Source: Owenia fusiformis
Lineage: Eukaryota > Annelida > Polychaeta > Sabellida > Oweniidae
Direction of reading: 5' to 3'
Length of the DNA: 60,000 nt
NCBI GenBank assembly: GCA_903813345.2
Contig: CAIIXF020000010.1
Coordinates: forward strand, 7,991,169-8,051,168
Of this stretch, positions 24,501-32,183 are shown in pieces. A program made the position numbers and the translations under genes. Every line of letters begins with the position of its first letter. The stretch's first letter is position 1. The notes beneath the pieces were generated by a model. The model ran no database searches. It was given only the letters and a program-made list of their open reading frames with translations, and was not told where the DNA came from.

Positions 24501-25993
24501 CTTAAGAAGAATACTGACTGAAGGATACTGCTCAGTCATGAAGGTCTGGAAATTCAATATTCTGAAAATATTCTATGAATGGATGCTGTCACAATGTCCC
24601 TCTCATCATTTCTTGGTTGAGCTGTAATTTTTGTACATTTGCTACCTGAATGTAATTAAACTATGAGAGTGAATGCAGATACTGCGAGAAAAGAAGAAAA
24701 TTAATTGTACATACCTAATATGCGTTCATGTGTGTTAGGCTTTTCCTCTGCCTTAGTCAAGTTCTCAATTAATTCATCCACAAATTGTTGGTCATGTATT
24801 GGCTCTGACCATATAGGACCTCCAAGATTGTGTCTACTACCACAGTGCTCACAGGTGGGACCAGTGGGAGGTCCCTGGGCAGGGGTGTAACGAAAGTTCA
24901 AACCATCCTTTCCTGTTGGTGTCAATTTCCCTATGGGTTGTAATTTGTATGTTCCACATCCAACACAGTGGTACACCATAGATCGTTTTGCTATTGATTT
25001 TTTCACAATACCTTGACCAGTATTTACTTTCACAAACACTCTGATATAGAAATCAGCACTTATGGACAGCATAGGGGTTATGTATCGGGAATATCTATTA
25101 GCATGAGTTTCGATACTGTTTAAAATTATTCTGAGAGCCATTTCATGGCAGAATTTTGCTTTCAGGGACATAGAGCCATATTTAGCAAAGCCAGCCTCTA
25201 CACCATTGCCACACATGACAGCCATATCAGTACATGTGATACACAGAAGCCCATCATCTGCAACAGCTTGTACAGCTGCATCTAGAAACTTGGATGGACT
25301 CCCATAAGGATCAAGGTCTATGACATCATATCTCGAACTAAATCGTCTATTTGAGTACATCGCCATTGAAGCGTCATTACAGCTCAAGTCAACAATGTGA
25401 CCTACCTTGTTTTTAGCTATGTTCTGTTTGATAAATTCTACAGCATTGGCATCAAAATCATTTGCTACGATTTTTTGTACACCTGGTATCTCGAGTGCAA
25501 ATCTCATTGATCTCAACCCAGACGCGGCTAATCCTTCCAAAATTTTCACTCCTCTTTCATAATGTTCACCCGGTTTTAAATTCTCAACATCGATATATGG
25601 CAAACTTGACTTTTCTGGATCTGCCATGCTTGAATCGGCTTGTTTTTCTGCTTTTTTCTTTTCTTTCTCTTGTTTATTGTGAATATATTTTTTTGTAAAA
25701 TGTTTAATCACTTGTATCGTTAAGTCCCTATTGAACTCCTGTACTGGGTTATAGAACACAGACTTTGGGAATAATACCTGCGCTTTCCCCTCAGAAACAA
25801 TATTTACTTCACCAAGGTCAATTTGCTTTTCATTTCTGCCATTTTCTTTTTCTTCGAGTCTCTCACTGTCTCCTCCTTCTGTGTTTGATACAGTTGCCAT
25901 GTTTCTTTCACCTGGTCTGGCGAGGAAGGTAAATGCACTTCTGGAGAAGGTTATCCTCAGTCCTTGTTGAAAAATGTGAACAATATGACGCAT
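5176..25993 (-). CDS. TRMT1: tRNA (guanine(26)-N2)-dimethyltransferase, six exons
   Basis: Exons in transcript order are 25993-24715, 17129-17021, 16280-16190, 12911-12748, 5700-5589 and 5301-5176. All five introns are GT-AG and the phases match, giving 626 residues, close to the length of animal TRMT1. The enzyme uses S-adenosylmethionine to dimethylate G26 of cytosolic and mitochondrial tRNAs. Visible features: an Arg-rich N-terminus free of acidic residues over about 28 residues, typical of mitochondrial targeting; the Trm1 motif [12 protein letters not shown] (80-91); the SAM-binding block [15 protein letters not shown] (153-167); the catalytic-type motif [11 protein letters not shown] (223-233); two CxxC pairs (about 343-346 and 381-384); and a C-terminal CCCH zinc finger (C599, C607, C613, H617). 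The ATG at 25993 is directly preceded by TTTCAG, so a 5' noncoding exon is possible. A second in-frame ATG at residue 32 could make a cytosolic form. The first exon alone holds 426 codons. IDS lies inside intron 1 on the other strand. Confidence 0.95.
5589..5700 (-). CDS. TRMT1: TRMT1 exon 5
   Basis: The acceptor is GAATTTTCAG. The split Arg codon is followed by [16 protein letters not shown] and [10 protein letters not shown], the conserved basic NWGPxPRA and NKRKE segment of metazoan TRMT1. The donor GTAATT is at 5588. Confidence 0.93.
6035..6978 (+). mobile_element. 945 bp non-autonomous DNA element, copy 1
   Basis: The ends are short inverted repeats: AAAGGATGTGTCTGG on the left, and ACTCATCCTTT with CCCAGACTCAT on the right. 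A same-orientation copy at 27081-28026 differs at roughly one base in twenty by eye. No coding frame is seen. It lies in TRMT1 intron 4, 32 bases left of the large palindromic block. Confidence 0.8.
8273..10316. mobile_element. Mutator-like foldback with 9 bp target-site duplication
   Basis: The left end GGTTATAATGAAAACACGCG is mirrored exactly at the right end. Both termini continue into runs of GCGCTA/TAGCGC. The flanks carry a perfect 9 bp duplication, GAAATAGCC, at 8264-8272 and 10317-10325. A 9 bp duplication fits the Mutator superfamily. The 2 kb interior has a TATAAAA box near 8360 and an open frame from about 8524 (67 codons), but no transposase. Confidence 0.8.
9048..9234. mobile_element. 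187 bp GCCCGTAGCC-ended MITE with 10 bp duplication
   Basis: The ends are CTTGCCCGTAGCCAG and CTGGCTACGGGCCTG. The exact duplication GTTGTGGGGG flanks both sides (9038-9047 and 9235-9244). It lies inside the Mutator-like element. A second family member is at 36118-36326. Confidence 0.8.
12201..12347. repeat. Near-perfect hairpin in TRMT1 intron 4
   Basis: Arms beginning GGTTATATAATGGTTCATTC pair over about 65 bases. The tip holds CTCGTTCGCTACGCTCAC. It is probably one arm-pair of a foldback element together with 12349-12719. Confidence 0.75.
12349..12719. repeat. Inverted-repeat element beside TRMT1 exon 4
   Basis: ATTATGCCACTCTAAGTTCA at the left is mirrored by ACTTAGAGTGGTATAAT at the right, near 12719. 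The interior has tandem CATTTATGACGTCACTTGAT blocks (near 12462 and 12502) and GTATAC-rich hairpins. The right end stops about 28 bases before the splice donor of exon 4. Confidence 0.65.
12748..12911 (-). CDS. TRMT1: TRMT1 exon 4
   Basis: The acceptor is TTATTTCCAG. It encodes [12 protein letters not shown] and then [14 protein letters not shown], matching the family's WDIMR...PVSxKRL...DANPxSRQ region. The donor GTAATA is at 12747. Its 3' end is followed within about 30 bases by a foldback element in intron 4. Confidence 0.93.
12912..13926. other. TRMT1 intron 3, non-repetitive part
   Basis: AT-rich intron sequence. I see no exon, hairpin or repeat in it. Confidence 0.4.
13927..15581 (+). 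repeat. Tandemly amplified GGCCATTTTGAAAATAGGCG element
   Basis: The unit carries AAAATGGCTGAAAAT, a block ending CAAAATTATTTCAT, AAGCTAGGAAATGGGC, GCGAGACAAAAATGG, TTTTGAACCAGGAGTCATAG and ATCCTATCGACAGAGGTTTT. The block TTTTGAACCAGGAGTC recurs at about 14210, 14550, 14893, 15241 and 15390, so spacing is near 340-348 bases with a shorter last unit of about 149. The array ends in a GACA/GACG run (15502-15542). The outer ends GGGCTCACATGGT and GCTCACCATGTGAGC are inverted. It lies in TRMT1 intron 3. Confidence 0.8.
15780..15982 (+). repeat. Right-end fragment of the GATGGGATAA-type family
   Basis: A CCGCCATTTTTAACC block is followed by GACGGACAGACGGATGGAGG runs and the end TTCGTTCGTTGGGATAA. 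This matches the layout of the family's right ends at 4485-4542 and 56450-56549. Confidence 0.55.
16190..16280 (-). CDS. TRMT1: TRMT1 exon 3
   Basis: The acceptor is TGTTTTGCAG. It encodes [19 protein letters not shown], then [11 protein letters not shown], the conserved Trm1 segment with the TDAP motif. The donor GTAATG follows. The exon completes the split Arg codon and ends in phase 0. Confidence 0.92.
16522..16915 (+). repeat. 95-100 bp minisatellite, four units, in TRMT1 intron 2
   Basis: Units start with CATTTAATG at 16522, 16617, 16711 and 16811, with a fifth start at 16906. Each contains GGTGTCCAGTGTCTTCATAT and CATCAACAATTCATTGAGTC. The array lies between exons 2 and 3, about 105 bases from the exon 2 donor. 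Confidence 0.85.
17021..17129 (-). CDS. TRMT1: TRMT1 exon 2
   Basis: The acceptor is TTTTCATTTCAAG. The encoded stretch [17 protein letters not shown] then SIIHCTSP continues the Trm1 alignment directly from ERILG of exon 1. The donor GTAGGT is at 17020. A shadow frame overlaps this exon. Confidence 0.9.
17480..18160. repeat. Degenerate inverted-repeat region in TRMT1 intron 1
   Basis: It holds GATTGGCTGGAATCAGA (near 17602) and, facing it, GACCAATCAGAAGG (near 18084), with GTATTGCTA blocks inverted around 17975-18060. The GATTGGCTGGAATC block recurs near 36894. This is probably an old foldback element. Confidence 0.4.
18357..19113. mobile_element. AAATGTCACCACC-ended element with internal tandem repeats
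   Basis: The ends AAATGTCACCACCT and GGTGGTGACATAA are inverted. The interior has four or five degenerate units of about 110-120 bases, each with TTTGAACTTCTGA, TAGATGATTTTGAAAAA and TTGACCTTGAGAA. Relatives are at 41575-41643 and 50120-50320. Confidence 0.65.
19114..20103. other. Upstream region of the IDS-like gene, inside TRMT1 intron 1
   Basis: AT-rich sequence with no clear repeat or promoter element. CTTATCTAAAGTGCAG just upstream of the IDS start could be a splice acceptor for a 5' noncoding exon, but this is weak. Confidence 0.3.
20104..21636 (+). CDS. IDS: Iduronate 2-sulfatase-like enzyme, intronless
   Basis: This single uninterrupted frame encodes about 510 residues from the first ATG at 20104; the five codons in frame before it contain no ATG. 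Iduronate 2-sulfatase removes the 2-sulfate from L-iduronate in heparan and dermatan sulfate in lysosomes. Visible features: an N-terminal signal peptide ([15 protein letters not shown]); metal-binding NVLFIVADD with Asp28 and Asp29; the sulfatase signature [15 protein letters not shown], with Cys75 as the residue oxidised to formylglycine; and SDHGW (Asp325, His326) completing the metal site. Several N-glycosylation sequons are present (NVS, NES, NTT, NNT). Length is slightly below the 550 residues of the human enzyme. There is no frameshift or stop, and all key residues are kept, so it looks functional. It lies antisense within TRMT1 intron 1. Lack of introns suggests a retrocopy or intron-loss lineage. 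A mariner-type MITE begins 117 bases past the stop. Confidence 0.93.
   Translation: MWLMQAFTLILFFQGSEARKNVLFIVADDLRPEIAAMHDNEAYRQMHDKMYTPHLDAFTERSAVFKKAYVQQAICGPSRASFMTGRRPDTTKVYNLDDYFRNVSGDFTTIPQYFKQQGYRTLGMGKIFHPGSSGGGNNDRPSWSDDEQYYNSPSQRNYWYPRHNEKSWRAINESLEQEHPLGDQELTDHAKATLRRLAPKAISGEENFFMAVGFRLPHLPFIFPERYLQYYPQSDIKQPSNPYVPQNMPGYAWHYNGEIRNQYADIIDLGLSGRPNTTWPSELVLDLRRAYYASVSYVDTLFGQIMEEVDGLGLRNNTIVMFGSDHGWQLYEHTAWCKHTNFELATRTPLMFRVPGLTDQGLMSSHLVEYTDIYSTLVELAELPAVPLCPQSGPTPQACTEGTSLVSLMSNPNIPGKTRVFMQYPRNRRDVGPLMGYSMRTDRYRYTEWVTFNTTTSTPDWDLMFANELYDHSIDPDENVNRAEDEDYDTDVDLLSAQLQAGWRAALPNY
21753..22075. mobile_element. 323 bp mariner-type MITE
   Basis: The ends CAGGGTGGGCCGAAAAACAA and its mirrored partner (reading TTTTGGCCCACCCTG at the right) are flanked by TA (TATA). 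The inverted arms extend about 40 bases (GGGTATTGTT, CTTTAAA blocks). There is no coding capacity. It sits immediately after the IDS-like gene. Confidence 0.85.
22380..23830. repeat. GATATC/AATATCAC-rich foldback region
   Basis: A strong hairpin spans 22563-22623 (GTGGAAAAAAGCGATATC mirrored). AATATCACTTTTGAAACC-like units recur at 22380-22510 and 22820-22885. Blocks near 23092-23125 (GGTCAAAATATTTCCCATGA) and 23795-23830 are inverted copies flanking a 650 bp core. The core has a CACGTG site (23360) and a 75-codon ATG frame from 23507 that I cannot identify. Confidence 0.5.
23840..24714. other. TRMT1 intron 1, part next to exon 1
   Basis: No confident feature. An 88-codon ATG frame at 24025-24291 has no recognisable family and no coding context, so I do not call it. 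Confidence 0.35.
24715..25993 (-). CDS. TRMT1: TRMT1 exon 1 (presequence and SAM-methyltransferase core)
   Basis: It encodes residues 1-426 and the first base of codon 427. The donor GTATGT follows at 24714. The catalytic core, both CxxC pairs and the motif [16 protein letters not shown] are in this single exon. Confidence 0.95.
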
Positions 25994-26756
25994 CTGAAAT
26001 TATATAACAATTAGTGTGATTAATGCTGTTTACATTTTACACAATAGTAATTTTTAATACTAGTAATATACCTTGTCAATGTAATGAAATGCGCCAACAT
26101 GTGTAAAAAGACTTTAAAGGACCAGGTACAGTCATGGGCATAGCCCTAATTTTATGAGTTATATGCCACCACAGGAATATGAGTTGAGGGAAGCGAAAAA
26201 ACGTTCAGGGGGTCTGGGAGAAACTTTGAGAAAATGTTGAAGTTTTGTTGTATTTACAGTGTATTTGCAACTGTATTTGCAATCTGGTACGCCTGTGCAT
26301 ATCAGGTGCTACGCCTATGACAAATGGAGTCACTGTATTTGCAACCATCTGGTACGCCTGTGGGTACCAGCATGGGCTTTCAACACTCTTGAAGCTCATA
26401 TGGTACCAGGCATACTAGGCGCTACGCCGATGACAGTATGGCAAGTAATTCTGAATGACTTGCTATTTTGTGCCACTCATTAATAATTAGCAATCTGTAG
26501 ATCAGTCGATGTATGCTATTATATCAATTTGCAGGATTTGAGATCACGTGAACAATCACGAGCCAAAATTTGCCTAAAGTTGGGCATGTGCAAAGCAAAA
26601 TTTGAAATATCTCAGTTGTACATCATCAATTCTAATTTCTAAACTATGGTAATCCTTTTTAAGTTACGATAGATTACAGGATCTTGATTCTAAACTTTAT
26701 GATTATAGGCTATTCAGAAATGAGGAGCAGTTCACATTCTGATATCAATTTTAAGG
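25994..26756. promoter_or_regulatory. Probable TRMT1 upstream region with short local repeats
   Basis: Sequence before the TRMT1 start (minus strand). At 26265-26440 there are repeated short blocks: CTGTATTTGCAA (three times), CTGGTACGCCTGTG (twice), and GCTACGCC with ATGACA (twice). The promoter is not resolved; the TTTCAG just before the ATG may be the end of a 5' UTR intron. Confidence 0.35.
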
Positions 26757-28460
26757 TGCAGTGGTACTTGACAGGAAATGACTAAAACAGGAAGTGACAA
26801 TACCATGCTTGATTTCAAACATTTTTTGAACCAAGATAACAGAGTTCTGTTTTGACCTCCACTCAGTTTAATTAGTTCCACATGTCATTTACATGACCAG
26901 GATCACAATGTGTATGGTCAGAATGACCCCAAACATGATAAAATACCTTTTTCAGCCCTCTGAAAATGTGACTGAAAAATAGCTAAAAGTAGGTGCTAAT
27001 AGGAAAGGTCACTGAACAGAATCTTTTGAATTTTTCAGAAAATGTGCCCAATATATTGCTCTAAATGATACAATCTTTGAAAAGGATGTGTCTGGATATA
27101 TGCCCTTTTGGTCCCTCAGTCAAATGTATTGAAATATGATTTTTATTACTGTCCTAGTTATATTTGATAAGTATATTTACTTTTTCATGCGTTTTGATAC
27201 ATAATAAACCCCCTGTTGAGAGTCCGAATAAGTATCTTAACAAATAATAGAAAAAGGGTCATTATCATAGAAAAAACACCAATGGCAACATGTATGACAT
27301 ACAAAGAAGAAATAACTTAAGTTCCATGAAGAATTAAAAAGAAAATCATATTTTTGAAATATATTTAAGGATTAAAATCTTTTTCAAATTTTTGAATTTC
27401 CCGCCAGTTTAATTTGAAGGGGGAAAAACAAGATGGCTGCCATTTGATGTAATAAATATCAGAAAAAAGTTGCTTCACTTTTAGTTTTCACATTGAGCAC
27501 AGTTTTCCGGTTTAGGTTTTTTGACTGATTCTGACTCTTCATCACCAGGGTCATGTATAGGGATAATAAAATTGAAACCAAAATGTTGTGCTCAGCATGA
27601 ATTTGACTGAAATATGTGTAACTTCACCAACACAATTGAAGTGTCAAAACTGGATGCTCAGTACCTTTGAGTGACTATAATCCCTTGATTACCCAGATAA
27701 ACACAAATTCACTTATCCAGAAATACCATTCAATGTCTATACAAAGAAAGTAAGCAATGTTTTGGAGGATATGTTTCACACTTTTTGTATAAATAATTCA
27801 TTTAATATTTGCCATTGATTGTTTTCAATTCTGACAAAGTGATATGCACTGTCTTTGATCCCAATATTCTTCATCAATTGTGATACAAATTGATATTTTT
27901 GTAATCTCATAAGAAGGAATAGATATTGAAGTTTAATAATATGTGTGATTGAGTTGGTTTTTCAGACATTACAATTTTCAATATTTTTTAAGTCGATACC
28001 CAGACTCATTCCCAGACTCATCCTTTGATGTCATTCATAGAAAAAGAAAAAAATGAAAAATGAAAAAAACTGAATTGAAAAGCGATCTATTTTCCTTTTA
28101 ATGACCGCCATTTTAGTTTCAGACAATTTTCTAAAATTTCAAAGATTGTATCATTTAGAGCAACTTATTGGGCACATTTTCTGAAAAAATTCAAAAGATT
28201 CTGTTCAGTGACCTTTCCTAACTGCCTACTTTTAGTTATTTTTTGGTCACATTTTCAGAGGGCTGAAAAAGGTATTTCATCATGTTTGGGGTCATTCTGA
28301 CCATACACATTGTGATCTTGGTCATGTAATTAATATGTGCAACTAGTTAAATTGACTGGAGGTCAAAACAGAACTCTGTTAACTTGGTTCAAAAAATGTT
28401 TGAAATCAAGCATGGTATTGTCACTTCAGTTATTGTCATTTCCTGTTAGTACCACTGCAC
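26757..28460. mobile_element. Foldback element split by an inserted 945 bp element
   Basis: The left arm 26757-27080 (starts GTGCAGTGGTAC) is mirrored by about 28136-28460 (ends GTACCACTGCAC), for example GGTCATTCTGACCATACACA against its complement. The arms are about 320 bases each and very similar. Bases 27081-28026 between them are the second copy of the 945 bp element. Confidence 0.85.
27081..28026 (+). mobile_element. 945 bp non-autonomous DNA element, copy 2
   Basis: It starts AAAGGATGTGTCTGGATATA and ends ACTCATCCTTT. It is co-linear with 6035-6978 over its full length, with scattered substitutions and small indels. It is inserted in the centre of the foldback element. Confidence 0.85.
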
Positions 28461-28847
28461 AGCTGGAAAATAACATTTTGGTAAAAAATTGCTATACCTG
28501 CACATGTTATTTTCTGGTACAAAATAAAGTATGAAGGCATGTGGTTAATTTGCTTTCTTTTTTCAGGAAAGTATCATTACATTGTCTTCTTTTAGAATAT
28601 ATGGTAAGAGTTCAATGGGAACTCCAGGAAATTCTGATATTTCACACCTTCTATTTTTCCAAATTTTCTTTCAATGTTTCCAGACAACACAGGAGCTACC
28701 ATTGACCTGTTTCCAGGTTTACTAAAAGTAGACAGTGTAATGATACTTTCTTGAAAAAAGCAAGTAAATACACATGCCTTCATACTTAATTTTGTTCCAG
28801 AAAATAACATGTATAGCAATTTTTTACCAAAGTGTTACTTTCCAGCT
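28460..28847. mobile_element. CAGCTGGAAA-ended palindromic MITE, copy 1
   Basis: CAGCTGGAAAATAACATTTT at the left is mirrored at the right, and the arms run about 120 bases (GGTAAAAAATTGCTATACCT, CAGGAAAGTATCATTAC). It starts exactly where the preceding foldback ends. Confidence 0.8.
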
Positions 28848-29292
28848 GAGCCTAATGGCCAAAGGTTCCAGTTTATAAAATTCGTCATCGAATGTGACAG
28901 TGGCACCATTTGGTGGCATCGCTCACATTGGGGAAATCTCCTCCTGTGAGTATAGCTAGTCTAATCTAGAGTCAATACGTCCAAATCCAAACAGGGGAGT
29001 AAACACGAACGGGTTCCAAATAATGGCAAGCAGATCATTGAATTGAATAATAGTACCTCTACTACCTGTACATAATATTTGTAGCCTGAAAGATACAATA
29101 TAATGATGTATACCAACAATCTAACAATAAAATAATCAATTATGATGATTTAGGTGTTCGGAATTACCCCCATGCTAGTGTTTGGAATTACCCCCACAAA
29201 CTCTGTGCGTTTAAATAAATAGATGTCAGTAATAAATGATTTAAATTTGGGTTTCTTGATATGCAGGGGTGACAGGATCCAGTATCATAAGT

Positions 29293-29703
29293 TAAGGTTC
29301 AGCTGGAAAGTGACATTTTGGTAAAAAATTGCTATACCTGCACATGTTATTTTCTGGTACAGAATTAAGTATGAAGTCATGTGTGTATTTCCTTGCTTTT
29401 TTCAGGAAAGTATCATTACACTGTTTACTTTTATAATATCTGGAAACAGGTCAATGGTAGCTCCTGTGTTGTCTGGAAATTTTGAAAGAAAATTTGGAAA
29501 AATAGAAAGTGTGAAATATCAGAATTTCCTGGAGTTTCCATTGAACCCCTACCAGATATTCTAAAAGAAGACAATGTAATGATACTTTCCTGAAAAAAGC
29601 AAGAAAATTGACACATGCCTTCATACTTTATTTTGTACCAGAAAATAACATGTGCAGGTATAGCAATTTTTTACCAAAATGTTACTTTCCAGCTGTACCT
29701 TAA
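29293..29703. mobile_element. CAGCTGGAAA-ended palindromic MITE, copy 2
   Basis: TTAAGGTTCAGCTGGAAAGT at the left is mirrored by CCAGCTGTACCTTAA at the right. Its arms match copy 1 at 28460-28847. Confidence 0.8.
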
Positions 29704-30120
29704 GGACAGGGTGCATGTTGGGAAATTTTCTGCATTCCTCAATTGAGTCACATGTTATTTTTCAAACATGAATAACTCCTTCCCCACATTGTCTACATCT
29801 TCCAAGTTTTCACAAAGAGTGCATTTCTGTGCCTAGAAAAGCCTTGTGGGAAGGTTTATTTTGTAAAATGTATAAAAAATGAGAAAATTTAGTGAAAAAG
29901 TTTTTTAAAAATTTTCTGATTTTTTTCACTGAATTTTCTTGTTTTTTAAACACTTTATCAAAACAATCTTCTCACAAGTCTTTTCTAGGCACATAAGTGC
30001 ACTCTTTGTGCAAAACTGGAAGATATAACAATGAAGGGAAGGAGTGATTCTTGTTTGAAAAATAACATGTGACTCAATTGAGGAATGCAGAAAATTTCCC
30101 ATCATGCACCCTGACCTTAA
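29701..30120. mobile_element. 420 bp full-length palindrome
   Basis: TAAGGACAGGGTGCATGTTG at the left is mirrored by CATGCACCCTGACCTTAA at the right. The arms pair nearly to the centre near 29910, so the element is essentially one long hairpin. Confidence 0.85.
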
Positions 30121-30441
30121 GAGTATCATATAATGATATACCATCAATCTAATAATTAAAACAATTAAGTTTAAGTTAAGTGTTTGGAATTACCCCCATG
30201 CAAATGTTCGGATTTACCCCCCAAAAAAACTCCTGTTCGGAATTACCCCCCTAAAATACCTTGTAGTAAAAATGGAATAACCCAGATATTTTTTACAATT
30301 TTTCGTAATTTTTTCTGCAAATGCATTCTACAGTGAATAATACACATAATATATATAGAATCATAGCATAGATGTTCAGTACAGCCAAGCTAACTACATT
30401 TTTTGATGGGGGTGTTTGGAAATAGACGTACTGACTCTAGA

Positions 30442-32183
30442 TCTAAATTATTAAAAACATACAGGTGGGCGATAATATGTTTTTATTCTCTTTTTGCCAT
30501 TTATCGTTCATAATTTTTTTGAAAACCTTTTCACACAAATATACCATTGGAGATTGATTATTCGGTCATATTATTTTCCATATACTACTGCAGATTTATA
30601 GCACACGTTGTTACAAGATCGGAAAAATACTCACGTGTAAATATTTTGTTGATTCAAAAGTTGATCCTCGTTTGAAATTGTGGAAGCATAGCCTACTTCT
30701 CAACTTTAACATTTCTAAATTCCGGGGGTTTTGGGTTATAGTTCCGGCTTCAATGTCCCATCGTTTTCAACTCATTTTACTATGAATATCTGTGTGACAC
30801 TATCAGTGTCTGATTTATTCCATCTTGTTAGTGTGACAATCGTGACATGAAAATCCGCATGAAAACAAAACTGAAGTGACACTAGCACTATCTTGGTAGA
30901 ATCGTTGAAAATGGAGGCTTTTTAAAAGCAAAATTGTTTTACATTTCATTGCAAATTTTAAGATATGCTATATCAGACAGACGTTGGTTTGTCATTTTTA
31001 CGGAAAATCGGGCTACTGATTTCAATCAGTGCAGGTTCGGATCAATTGATCTCCAAAAAGAAAAAAATAATATGGCCAAGTTATGAGATATAATGGATTA
31101 TAACAAATGGATTATATGATAATCCCTTTATTATTTTGTTATCTTTTTTCTTTTAGGAGATCAATTATGTAGTATCCCCCAATCTTTTTGTACTTAACTC
31201 AAAAAGTTGCTTTGCCGCCACTTGAGATAATTGACCTCAAATTTCCATTGTTTTCGGATTAGCCTATCCTAAACCCAAGGGTACTCACTTTTCATTTTCA
31301 GAGGTAACTCATGACTTATAACGTACATTTCAATTAAATCGTAAAAATTGGAATAAAATGCTGCATTTTAGGTGAAAATTGGCTCATAATTGCGAAAAAT
31401 TGGTGCCGATGATGGGTGGATTAATGACTGAGCTTAAGAGATAATTCGTTCGACTTTACTTTCATTCTATTGTAAGAGCTGTCTAAAAAAGCTTGAAATA
31501 ACGTACCTGCCCCTTTGAGCAAACTGATGTTTCCATATTTTTAGAAAGATCGGTTCAAGTTCATCTACTAACAACATCCTAGACGGTGAACTTGACATCC
31601 ATTTCGGGGGTTTTTGTTTTAATTTTTTAAATACTTTTTGTTAAATCAACCAAAATTTCCTTTGTACAACTATAATATTGGGAAGTCTAAAAAATATTGT
31701 TTATGCTATTTCGATCAAACAAGCTTCGGAAAGATATTTTATTTCATTCTCAAGAAATGGTAAAAAGGAACAAAAAACAATTGCACTAAAAAACAAAAAA
31801 TGTTAACAAAAACGTGTTTTTTTACAGAATGTTTTCAATAATTGGTTTAAGAGAAAAACATTGTTGAATTCAGTTCTCCATATCGACACCAATCCTTTAA
31901 TCGATTTCTTAGTATAATAAAACCTGCTCCTTTTTATACAAAAACATTGTTAATACTAAAAAATATTGACATTTTGAGGTTTAAATCATTTAATAATGCG
32001 ACAAATTACACTTTATCTGTGGTATTGACTGTGTGAATCGAAATTTTTGTGGCGTTTAATTACTATATTCTAGTACACATGGGCAATTTGATGGTTCTTA
32101 CCGAAGCAATCATCTTGATTCACAAGGTTTCAGTTGCTCCAACTTGTGTCAGTATAACACCTTGGAAGTCGCAAAGCTCAGCA
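30442..32183. other. AT-rich intergenic DNA upstream of the tentative 89-aa gene
   Basis: No repeat or gene recognised. The last few hundred bases would hold the promoter and 5' UTR if the downstream gene is real. Confidence 0.35.

Larger units (their letters stand above)
28965..30441. mobile_element. TCTAGAGTCARTACGTC-ended composite element
   Basis: TCTAGAGTCAATACGTC at the left is mirrored by GACGTACTGACTCTAGA at the right. Next to the ends are direct copies of GTTCGGAATTACCCCC-like blocks (near 29155, 29180, 30178, 30205 and 30236). Two palindromic MITEs (29293-29703 and 29701-30120) fill the centre. Confidence 0.7.
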
